A DNA stretch of 64,000 nt from Curtobacterium sp. VKM Ac-2922 (lineage in GTDB: Bacteria; Actinomycetota; Actinomycetes; Actinomycetales; Microbacteriaceae), in assembly GCF_022815645.1 (NCBI RefSeq), contig NZ_JALGRO010000003.1:186001-250000 (forward strand), given 5' to 3'. Both the position numbers and the translations under genes were made by a program. Each line of letters begins with the position of its first letter. Within the stretch, counting starts at the first letter, position 1. The notes below the pieces were generated by a model, which worked only from the letters and a program-made list of their open reading frames with translations, was not told the origin of the DNA and searched no databases. Of this stretch, positions 28,220 to 35,904 are shown piece after piece.

Positions 28220-29657
28220 GCACCGGGGAACCGGTCCCACGCGCACCGACGCCGCGCGCACAGCGCGCGCTGCCCGGGTGTCGACCACCGCCTCCCGCGT
28301 GTTCCGCTGGGCCCTCGGCCCGGTGACCTTCGCCGTGCTGCTCTGGCGCTGGTGCAGCGCACTGCCCGGCATCCGGGTCGACGACGCCGTCCTGTGCACG
28401 CTCGGCCTGGCACCGCCCGCGACCGCTGGTGCCACGACCTGGCCCGCGCACGCCTGGTCGGCCGCCGCGTGCTCTCCCGTCGACGGCACCGCGACCGTGA
28501 CCAGCGCCGCCCTGCCCGCACGGCTCGCCGAACAGCTCACACCGCTCGTGACCGGCGCCACGGGACTCGACCTGCGCGTCCTCGCCGGGGTCCTCGCAGT
28601 CGTCATGACCGTCCTGGTCGTCGCGGGGTCAGCGGCGGTGCCCGGACGTCCCCTCGTCCGCGCCGGCGTCGCCGTGCTGGCCGTCGTCGTGCTCGTCGAC
28701 CCCTGGTCGACGAAGGTCCTGCTCGGTGCCGGACCGGCGTCGGCGGCCCTCGTCGGTGCCGCGGCGACCGCGGTGTCGCTCGCCTGGCTGACCCGCCGTC
28801 CGTTCACCGCGACGATCGCAGCCACCGTGAGCACGGCCTCCTGGTCGACCGCCTCGCCGTCGCTCGGCTGGGTCGTCGTGCCGGTCGTCGCCGGCCTGGT
28901 CGTGGTGCTGGTCGTCCGCACCTCGGGCGTCGAGCGCGTCGTCGGGGTCGCCGTCGTCGCCGCAGCGATCGCGGCGCTCACGACCACGGCCTGGGCGGGC
29001 GCACGTCTGGCGTCCCAGGACGACGCCGTGGACGCCCGGACACGGCACGTCCAGATGGTCACGTCCGTGACCGGGTCCGACGTCGCACGCGCGACGTTCG
29101 GGCTCGGCCCGGGCACCGGGGACGGCGCCGTCCGCGACGGCGACCCCGACCCCGCTTTCGCGTCGCTCGACGACCTCGCCCTGGTCCGTGGGTCCCTCGT
29201 GCACCCCGCCACGACGGTCGTGCTGGCGGACCGGGCCGTCTCGGCGCTCCTCGACGCGGACACCGGGCCGGCCGAGGACGTCGGGACCACACCGGTGACG
29301 GTCGTCGCGGGGGCGTTCGCCGGCCTGCCGCTGCTGGCACTCGGACTGCACCTGGCGGTCGCAGCGGCATCGGCGGCCCTCGCCGGCCGCCGGCGACTCG
29401 GGTCGCGGGCCACCGGCGTGGGGATCGCCGCGCTGGTGATGCTGACGGCGTCGTGGGCGGTGTTCTGGGGCTGGGTGCTCACGGGCGACCCGGCCGACCC
29501 CGTCCCCGCGGTCGTCCTCACCGCCACCACCCTGGCACTCGTCCCGCTGCTGCCCGTGCAGCTCGCGGTCCTGCTGCGCAGCGGTCCCGCCGTCAGCGGA
29601 CGGCAGCGACACCGCCGCATCGTCCTCACCACCGTCCGGACAGGAGCCCACCGATGA
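28182..29657 (+). CDS. Polytopic membrane protein of the exosortase operon
   Basis: 491 residues with about nine or ten hydrophobic helices and an extracytoplasmic loop around residues 270-370. Start at GTG 28182 rests on GGAGG just upstream, even though it overlaps the preceding gene by 38 bases. The WSTKVLLGAGPASAALVGAA block and the arrangement suggest a glycan-related transporter, polymerase or glycosyltransferase of C type, but I recognise no catalytic motif. Unknown function. Confidence 0.72.
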   Translation: MTTAPTSSSSRAEHRGTGPTRTDAARTARAARVSTTASRVFRWALGPVTFAVLLWRWCSALPGIRVDDAVLCTLGLAPPATAGATTWPAHAWSAAACSPVDGTATVTSAALPARLAEQLTPLVTGATGLDLRVLAGVLAVVMTVLVVAGSAAVPGRPLVRAGVAVLAVVVLVDPWSTKVLLGAGPASAALVGAAATAVSLAWLTRRPFTATIAATVSTASWSTASPSLGWVVVPVVAGLVVVLVVRTSGVERVVGVAVVAAAIAALTTTAWAGARLASQDDAVDARTRHVQMVTSVTGSDVARATFGLGPGTGDGAVRDGDPDPAFASLDDLALVRGSLVHPATTVVLADRAVSALLDADTGPAEDVGTTPVTVVAGAFAGLPLLALGLHLAVAAASAALAGRRRLGSRATGVGIAALVMLTASWAVFWGWVLTGDPADPVPAVVLTATTLALVPLLPVQLAVLLRSGPAVSGRQRHRRIVLTTVRTGAHR

Positions 29658-30841
29658 CCACCCGCCCACGTGTCCTCGTCGTCTACGGCACCCGTCCCGA
29701 GGCCGTCAAGGTCGCGCCGGTCGTCCTCGCCCTGCGCGACGACCCGGACCTCGAGACCCTGGTGGTCGACACCGGACAGCACCCCGACCTGACGGCCGCC
29801 GTGCACACCGCGTTCGGCACCCACCCCGACCGCACGCTGTCGATCGCACGACCGGGACAGTCCGTCGGCGCCATCGCCGCACGCACCATGACGGCGGTCG
29901 GGTCGCTCGTCGAGGACTGGCGGCCGGACCTGGTGCTCGTGCACGGCGACACGACCGCGGCGGCGGCGACCGCACTCGCAGCCCACTACGCGCACGTGCC
30001 CGTCGCGCACCTCGAGGCGGGCCTGCGGTCCGGGGACCTCTGGTCGCCCTGGCCCGAGGAGGCGAACCGCAGCGTGATCGGTCGGATCGCCGGCCTGCAC
30101 CTCGCTCCCACCCCGGCGGCCGAGCAGAACCTGCGGCGCGAGGGCATCGACGAGCGCCGCATCGTCGTCACGGGCAACACCGTCGTGGACGCGCTGCTGG
30201 ACACCCTCGAGCGAACCCGGCCGAGCATGCCCGAGGAGCTCGAGACCCTGGTGTCGCGAGCGCGGCAGGTCGTCCTGTTCACCGCGCACCGCCGGGAGTC
30301 CTGGGGCGGCGGTCTCCGACAGGTCGCCGCAGGGCTCGCCGACGTGCTCGCCGACCGACCGGACACCCTGCTGCTCGCCCCGCTCCACCCGAACCCCGTC
30401 GTGCGGGCGGCCGTCGTCCCCGAGCTCGACCGGATCATGAACGCCGTCGTGACCGACCCCTTCACCCACCCGACGTTCTGCCGGGCGATGCAGGTGTCCA
30501 CGGTCATCGTCACCGACTCCGGGGGCGTGCAGGAAGAGGCGCCCTCGCTCGGTGTGCCCGTGCTGGTCACCCGGGACACCACCGAACGCCCCGAGGCGGT
30601 CACCGCCGGGGCGAACCGCCTGGTCGGCACCGACCGCGACGGCGTCGCCACGGCACTCCGACGGGTGCTCGACGACCCGGCCGAGCGGGCGCGGATGGCG
30701 GCGGTGGCGAACCCCTACGGCGACGGACAGGCCGCGCGCCGGGTGGTGCGTGCCGTGCGGGCCCACCTCGACATCGCGGCACGACACCGGCGGCACGAGG
30801 ACACCCCCGCGTTCGCCGACGTCGCCACGGGCCGCCCGTGA
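29654..30841 (+). CDS. wecB: UDP-N-acetylglucosamine 2-epimerase (non-hydrolysing)
   Basis: 395 residues. Family blocks YGTRPEAVKVAP near the start, HGDTTAAAATALA, VAHLEAGLRSGD, TGNTVVDALL, HRRESWG and TDSGGVQEEAPSLG are complete. Converts UDP-GlcNAc to UDP-ManNAc in the cytosol. Being inside the exosortase operon it probably feeds the GT2 enzyme or another transferase with ManNAc-type sugar. Overlaps both neighbours by 4 bases. The C-terminus is about 20 residues longer than usual. Confidence 0.95.
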   Translation: MTTRPRVLVVYGTRPEAVKVAPVVLALRDDPDLETLVVDTGQHPDLTAAVHTAFGTHPDRTLSIARPGQSVGAIAARTMTAVGSLVEDWRPDLVLVHGDTTAAAATALAAHYAHVPVAHLEAGLRSGDLWSPWPEEANRSVIGRIAGLHLAPTPAAEQNLRREGIDERRIVVTGNTVVDALLDTLERTRPSMPEELETLVSRARQVVLFTAHRRESWGGGLRQVAAGLADVLADRPDTLLLAPLHPNPVVRAAVVPELDRIMNAVVTDPFTHPTFCRAMQVSTVIVTDSGGVQEEAPSLGVPVLVTRDTTERPEAVTAGANRLVGTDRDGVATALRRVLDDPAERARMAAVANPYGDGQAARRVVRAVRAHLDIAARHRRHEDTPAFADVATGRP

Positions 30842-31476
30842 AGGCGCTGCCCGCGACCCTGCTGGGACTCGTCGCCGTCGCAGCGGTCGTCGGGGGGCTC
30901 GTCCTGCTGCACCAGCCGGCGCCCGCGCCCTCTGCCGCGCTGGACCTGGACGGACGACCGGTCTCCGTGGACGTCCGGACAACGGACGGGGGCACCGCCA
31001 CGGCGACTCCGGCTCCAGCGCAGGGGGCGGTCCCGCCGGACTCGTCGGACCGGCTCGTCGTCCCCGCGGTCGGCCTGGACGTGCCACTCGGCACGATGTC
31101 CGTGCACGGTGGCGTGGTCGACCCACCCGGGTTCGCGGCCGCGTACCAGGTCGTGGGGCTGTCGAACAGCGTCCCGACCGCGACCGGCACCTACATCGCG
31201 ATGCACGCCCTGCGTGGTGGCGGACGAGCGCCCGGGAACGCGCTCTGGGACACGGACGCCGGACGGGCGCGCATCGGGGTCGGGGACGTCGTGCGCGTCG
31301 AGGGCGCGTCGTGGCGGGTGACGAGCATCGGGACGCCCACCAAGCAGTCCGTCCCGGGCGACGACCGGCTGTGGTCGACCGGTCCCGACGAACTCGTGCT
31401 GCTGACGTGCCTGGAGCGTCCGGACGGCGGTCCCTCGACCCGGAACGTCGTCGTGACGGCCGAACGGACCGGCTGA
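30838..31476 (+). CDS. Class F sortase
   Basis: 212 residues. N-terminal membrane anchor (7-24), a Pro/Ala/Thr-rich spacer to about residue 70, then the sortase barrel with His123 (AMHAL), catalytic Cys191 (LLTC) and Arg202 (STRN). Class F enzymes are the actinobacterial group that usually lack a dedicated pilus locus. Being in one operon with an exosortase is unusual. No LPXTG protein is encoded next to it. Last gene of the run, 37 bases from a convergent gene. Confidence 0.9.
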   Translation: MKALPATLLGLVAVAAVVGGLVLLHQPAPAPSAALDLDGRPVSVDVRTTDGGTATATPAPAQGAVPPDSSDRLVVPAVGLDVPLGTMSVHGGVVDPPGFAAAYQVVGLSNSVPTATGTYIAMHALRGGGRAPGNALWDTDAGRARIGVGDVVRVEGASWRVTSIGTPTKQSVPGDDRLWSTGPDELVLLTCLERPDGGPSTRNVVVTAERTG

Positions 31477-31513
31477 CACCACCCGGCCGGGGTTCCGGAG
31501 CGGGCTGCCCGGG

Positions 31514-33511
31514 CTACTTCCGTCGGCGCAGGGTCGAGAAGATCCCCTGCACCACCTCTTTCGCGATGGTCCCCCCGAGCCCGCCGCCGAGCAGGTCGGA
31601 CAGCGGGTCCGTCGACCGGCGCCTCGACGTCGTCCGGGTGCTCGACCGGGACGAGCCGCGCGAGCGCTTCGCCTCGGCGGCACGCTCGGCCCGCTCGAAC
31701 TCGCGCTGCGTCCGCTCGTACTCCTGCTGCGCGCTCGCGTGTTCCCGCGCCTCGCGCTTCGCGTCCGCAGCGGCCTGCTTCGCGGCGGCGGCAGCCGCGC
31801 GCGCCGCCTCCTTGTCCGCCTCGGCAGCAGCGGCCTCGGCCGCCTCGTGCGCGTCGGCTGCCGCGGCCTCGGCAGCAGCTGCCTCCATCCGGCGGGCCAG
31901 CATCTCGTGCGCGGAGTCGGGGTCGACGCGGGTGCCGTAGGTGGCGAGCAGCGGGGACGAGGCGACCCGGGCCTCCAGGTCGGTGGCCGGCATCGGCTCC
32001 ATCGATCCCTGCGGTGCACGCAACCGGGTCCACGCGACCGGGGTGGGGGCACCCTTCTCGTTCATCACCGTGACGATCGCCTCGCCGGTGGCCAGCGACG
32101 TCAGGACCTCACCCAGGTCGTAGCCACTCGTCGGGTACGTCGACACGGTCGCCCGCAACGCCTTCGCGTCGTCGGGCGTGTGGGCACGGAGCTGGTGCTG
32201 CACGCGTGACCCGAGCTGCGCCAGCACGTCGTTCGGCACGTCCTTCGGGGTCTGCGTGACGAAGAAGATGCCGACGCCCTTCGACCGGATCAGTCGCACC
32301 GTGCGGGTGATCTGGTCGAGGAAGTCCTTCGAGGCACCGTCGAACAGCAGGTGGGCCTCGTCGAAGAAGAACACGAGCTTCGGCTTGTCCTGGTCGCCGA
32401 CCTCGGGCAGCTCGTTGAACAGGTCCGCCAGCAACCACATCAGGAAGGTCGAGAACACCGCGGGCTGGTCCTGCACGCCGGGGACCTCGAGCAGGCTGAC
32501 GATCCCCCGCCCGTCCGCCGCCGTCCGCAGGAAGACCTGGGTGTCGATCTCGGGTTCGCCGAAGAACTGGTCGGCGCCCTGGTCGGCGAACGTGATGAGC
32601 TCGCGCAGGATCACCCCGACGGTCTGCTTCGACAACCCACCCAGGTCGGCGAGCTCGGGCTTGCCGGCGTCGCTCGTCAGGAAGGTCAGGACGCTCCGCA
32701 GGTCGGTCAGGTCGACGAGCGGCAGCCCGGCCTGTTCGGCGTAGTGGAACACCAGCCCGAGCGAAGACTCCTGCGTGTCGTTCAGGCCGAGCACCTTCGA
32801 CAGCAGCAGCGGCCCGAACCCGGACACCGTCGCGCGGATCGGCACACCGGTCCCCTGCCCGCCGAGCGAGTAGAACTCCGCCTGGCTGGCAGCGGGCGCC
32901 CACTGCTGCCCGATGCCGGCGGTCCGCGCCAGCAGCTTGTCGCTGCTCGCCCCGGCGACGGCCAGGCCGGACAGGTCGCCCTTGATGTCCGCGGCGAACA
33001 CCGGTACACCGTTCGCGGCGATCTGCTCCGCCAGCACCTGCAGCGTGCGGGTCTTGCCGGTGCCGGTCGCACCCGCGACGAGCCCGTGCCGGTTGAGCAT
33101 GCCGAGCGGAATGCGGACCTGCACGTCGGGCAGCGCCGCGCCGTTCACCAGGGCGCCGAGTTCGAGTGCGCTGCCCTGCACCGTGTAGCCGTCGCGGATC
33201 GCGGCGACGCCGGCGTCGTCGAGCGGACCGACGGGAGGCTCGGTGTCGGCCGACGGCGCGGGCGCCGGTACCGCGGTGGCCGGGTCCGGGGCCGCGGGTG
33301 CGGGTGCTGGTGCTGGTGCGGGTGCGGGTGCGGGGGCTTCCGGCGCGGGGGCGTCCGGCGCAGGGGCGTCGCTCGCGGGGGCTGCTGCAGCGAGCGCCGC
33401 TGCCAGTTCCTCGGCGCGGGCGACGGCCTGGTCAGCGAGTCGTCGTGCCTCGTCGGCGGCGGCCCGTGCTGCCTCGGCCGCTGCCCGTGCCTGCTCCACC
33501 GCGTCACTCAT
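31514..33511 (-). CDS. HerA-like ATPase (DUF853 family)
   Basis: 665 residues. The N-terminal 90 residues are an Ala-rich helical coiled coil then Ala/Pro repeats; the ATPase domain has Walker A AGATGTGKTRT near residue 115 and Walker B FFFDEAH, and a second Ala/Arg/Glu coiled coil lies at about 545-620. The family is annotated as a helicase HerA-like bipolar translocase; the cellular role is not established. Start at ATG 33511 is taken over a GTG 6 bases upstream; neither has a clear ribosome site. Confidence 0.88.
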   Translation of the reverse strand: MSDAVEQARAAAEAARAAADEARRLADQAVARAEELAAALAAAAPASDAPAPDAPAPEAPAPAPAPAPAPAPAAPDPATAVPAPAPSADTEPPVGPLDDAGVAAIRDGYTVQGSALELGALVNGAALPDVQVRIPLGMLNRHGLVAGATGTGKTRTLQVLAEQIAANGVPVFAADIKGDLSGLAVAGASSDKLLARTAGIGQQWAPAASQAEFYSLGGQGTGVPIRATVSGFGPLLLSKVLGLNDTQESSLGLVFHYAEQAGLPLVDLTDLRSVLTFLTSDAGKPELADLGGLSKQTVGVILRELITFADQGADQFFGEPEIDTQVFLRTAADGRGIVSLLEVPGVQDQPAVFSTFLMWLLADLFNELPEVGDQDKPKLVFFFDEAHLLFDGASKDFLDQITRTVRLIRSKGVGIFFVTQTPKDVPNDVLAQLGSRVQHQLRAHTPDDAKALRATVSTYPTSGYDLGEVLTSLATGEAIVTVMNEKGAPTPVAWTRLRAPQGSMEPMPATDLEARVASSPLLATYGTRVDPDSAHEMLARRMEAAAAEAAAADAHEAAEAAAAEADKEAARAAAAAAKQAAADAKREAREHASAQQEYERTQREFERAERAAEAKRSRGSSRSSTRTTSRRRSTDPLSDLLGGGLGGTIAKEVVQGIFSTLRRRK

Positions 33512-33568
33512 GGGCACAGCCTAGGGACGCGGCGGGTCGGGCGCCCGGGCGATCTCGCGACGTGCACC

Positions 33569-33677
33569 GACCCCGAACGACAGGCCCGCTGTCGTACGAC
33601 GTCGGCGATGTCGCAGCGCGCGCAGCCCGCCACGTACGCGGACCCCGAACGACAAGTCCGCTGTCGTACGACGTCGG
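33569..33677. repeat. Two-copy direct repeat with palindromic core
   Basis: Copies at 33569-33605 and 33641-33677, 72 bases apart, share GACCCCGAACGACA then GTCGTACGACGTCGG with only two differences. Each copy folds through CGACA..GCTGTCG and each contains the palindrome GTCGTACGAC. They fill the space between the HerA-like gene and the MFS gene. Confidence 0.75.
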
Positions 33678-33726
33678 TCGTGTCGCGACACACGCACACG
33701 CGCAACCGACGACGCGGACCCGCCCC

Positions 33727-34983
33727 TCAGTGCGTCAGCGCCGGCACCGTCCGAGGTCGCACGACAATCCACAGCAGCAGGATCGCCACGGCCGCGGTGC
33801 ACGCCATGACCGCGGCCATCGGCGCCGCCTGCGAGATCCCGAGCACGCCGACGATCGGCGAGATGAGCCCCGCGACGCCGAAGTTCAGCGCCCCGAGCAC
33901 CGACGCGGCCGTCCCCGCCTCTTTTCCGTGCGAGGCCAGGCCGATGACCTGGACGAGCGGGAACGAGAACCCGCACGCCGCGATGAAGAACCACAGCGGG
34001 ATCAGCACGCCGACCAGCCCCGCGCCGAGCAGGTCGAGGACGATGATCGCGACGGCGGCCAGGAACAGCGTGGCGGTCGAGCACGCCAGGATCCACTGCG
34101 GCCCGACCCGCTGTGCCAGCCGTGCGGAGATCTGCACTCCGAGCACGACGCCGATCGAGTTGACGGCGAACAGCAACCCGTACTGCTGGGCATCGAGGCC
34201 GTAGACACCCTGGAACAGGAACGGCGACGCGCTGAGGTACGAGAACAACCCGCTGAACACCATCGCGCCGATCAGTGCGACGCCGACGAAGATCCGGTCG
34301 CTGAACAGGGCCTTGTACCGCTGCCCGATCGTCGAGTGTCCGGCCTCGTGCCGACGTGCCGGCGGCAGCGTCTCGACGATGAGCAGGATCGACGCGATGA
34401 CGACCGCCAGGCCGTAGCAGGCCAGGAAGACGAAGATGCCGCGCCAGCTGGTGAACCGCAGCATCTGCGAGCCGATGAGCGGCGCGAGGATCGGGGCCAG
34501 GCCGTTCACCATCGCCAGCCGTGACAGCATGCGGACCAGGGGCTTGCCACCGAACAGGTCGCGCACCGTGGCCATCGCGACCACACCACCGGCCGCGGCG
34601 CCCATGCCCTGCAGGACACGGAACAGCCCGAGGACCTCGATGTTCGGCGCGGTCGCAGCGCCGATCGACGCGGCGATGTGCACCGTGGTGGCGATGATGA
34701 GCGGCAGGCGCCGTCCGACCTTGTCACTCCAGGGTCCGACCAGCAGCTGTCCGGCCGCGAACCCGAGCGTGGTGGCGGTGAGCGTGAGCTGCACGGCTCC
34801 GTCGGTGACGCCGAACTGCTGTTTGAGCGACGGGAACGCCGGCAGGTAGAGGTCGATCGTGAACGGGCCGAGCGCGGTCAGCGCGCCGAGCACGAAGACG
34901 TACACCAGGCGCTGGGCGCGGGACAGGGAGTCCCCGGGGTGCAGGATGACCCGGATCGAACCGGTGGTCGCGGGCGCGGTCAC
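33727..34983 (-). CDS. Bcr/CflA-type MFS drug efflux transporter
   Basis: 418 residues with about 12 membrane helices. The N-terminal ALGPFTIDLYLPAFP is typical of Bcr/CflA proteins, and the loop 2-3 motif DKVGRRLPL is MFS motif A. GTG 34983 is chosen because GAAGGA sits about 10 bases upstream and the first helix then starts near residue 25. Divergent from a TetR-type gene, the usual layout of a regulated efflux pump. Confidence 0.92.
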   Translation of the reverse strand: MTAPATTGSIRVILHPGDSLSRAQRLVYVFVLGALTALGPFTIDLYLPAFPSLKQQFGVTDGAVQLTLTATTLGFAAGQLLVGPWSDKVGRRLPLIIATTVHIAASIGAATAPNIEVLGLFRVLQGMGAAAGGVVAMATVRDLFGGKPLVRMLSRLAMVNGLAPILAPLIGSQMLRFTSWRGIFVFLACYGLAVVIASILLIVETLPPARRHEAGHSTIGQRYKALFSDRIFVGVALIGAMVFSGLFSYLSASPFLFQGVYGLDAQQYGLLFAVNSIGVVLGVQISARLAQRVGPQWILACSTATLFLAAVAIIVLDLLGAGLVGVLIPLWFFIAACGFSFPLVQVIGLASHGKEAGTAASVLGALNFGVAGLISPIVGVLGISQAAPMAAVMACTAAVAILLLWIVVRPRTVPALTH

Positions 34984-35037
34984 AGCAGGGTCCTTCGGCG
35001 GTGAGGGGCGGTTGGCGGGAGTGCGGTCGGCGACGAT

Positions 35038-35049
35038 CGAATCGATTCG
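35038..35049. promoter_or_regulatory. Candidate TetR operator
   Basis: CGAATCGATTCG is a perfect 12-bp palindrome in the 226-bp space between the divergent transporter and TetR genes, 55 bases upstream of the transporter start. Confidence 0.55.
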
Positions 35050-35209
35050 CCCGTGGAACCATCCTACGGGCGACGACCCCGCCCGCGACACCCGTTGCCG
35101 CGTCGCACCGCGTGTCGAGCACCCTGCCGCGCAGCCGGGACATCCCACCTGCGGTACCGTCGTACCGCCCGGGAGCCCTCGGGCCGGCACGGAAGAGGGG
35201 GTGGGCGTC

Positions 35210-35791
35210 ATGGTGGACGCTCGGATCCTGCACACGACGGCAGCCCTGCGCGAGGCCATCCTGCGACTCGCCGCTGGTCGGCCCGTCTCGGAGATCACCG
35301 TCGCGGACGTCACCCGCGCCGCCGGCATCAACCGTGCGACGTTCTACTCGCACGCCGTCTCGCCCGGGTCGCTGCTGGCCGACGTCCTGACACCGGAGCT
35401 CGACCACATCCGCGACGAGGACTCCGAGGCCCGTCGGGCAGCTGCCGAGCGTGGTGCCGACCGTGACGAGCTCGCGGCGATCACCCGGCGCGGCATCAAC
35501 GCGGTCGTCGAGCACGTGGTCACGCACCGCGAGATCTACGTGCGGGCGCTCCCGGACCCGGACGACGGCTCGTTGCACCGGCTGCTCGTCGAGCACTTCA
35601 CGCTGTCGAGCGCGATCCACATCCGCGAGCTCGACCCGGCCTCGCGCCCCGACCTGCTCGACGACGTCGCCGCGGGCTTCGTCGCGCAGGGCTTCGTCGG
35701 CGCGATCGAGGCCTGGCTCGCGGGCCCGCGGCGCTCGCGCAAGGCCCTCGTCGACACGATCACCCTGTCGTTCCCCGCCTGGTGGAGCTGA
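35210..35791 (+). CDS. TetR/AcrR-family transcriptional regulator
   Basis: 193 residues. N-terminal helix-turn-helix ITVADVTRAAGINRATFYSH (about 27-46), C-terminal ligand-binding helices ending FVGAIEAWL. ATG 35210 follows GGAAGAGGGGG. Divergent from the Bcr/CflA efflux gene, which it probably represses until an inducer binds. Confidence 0.88.
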   Translation: MVDARILHTTAALREAILRLAAGRPVSEITVADVTRAAGINRATFYSHAVSPGSLLADVLTPELDHIRDEDSEARRAAAERGADRDELAAITRRGINAVVEHVVTHREIYVRALPDPDDGSLHRLLVEHFTLSSAIHIRELDPASRPDLLDDVAAGFVAQGFVGAIEAWLAGPRRSRKALVDTITLSFPAWWS

Positions 35792-35844
35792 CCCGCCTGG
35801 TGGAGCTGGCCCGCCTGCGGGCGACCGGGTCGGAGACGACCCGA

Positions 35845-35894
35845 TGACGGACGGGAGGCCCGGTGCCAGCTGGCACCGGGCCTCCTGTCCGTCA
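35845..35894. terminator. Bidirectional terminator, 25-bp stem
   Basis: Arms 35845-35869 and 35870-35894 pair with one mismatch (wobble in RNA); CAGCTG makes the loop. It lies between the convergent TetR and protease genes and is almost identical to the hairpin at 11916. Confidence 0.9.
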
Positions 35895-35904
35895 GCACGT
35901 CACG

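Noticed and set aside
30838..31476. Pilus-type sortase cluster
   Set aside because: No pilin or LPXTG protein gene is adjacent, and the enzyme has class F rather than class C features.
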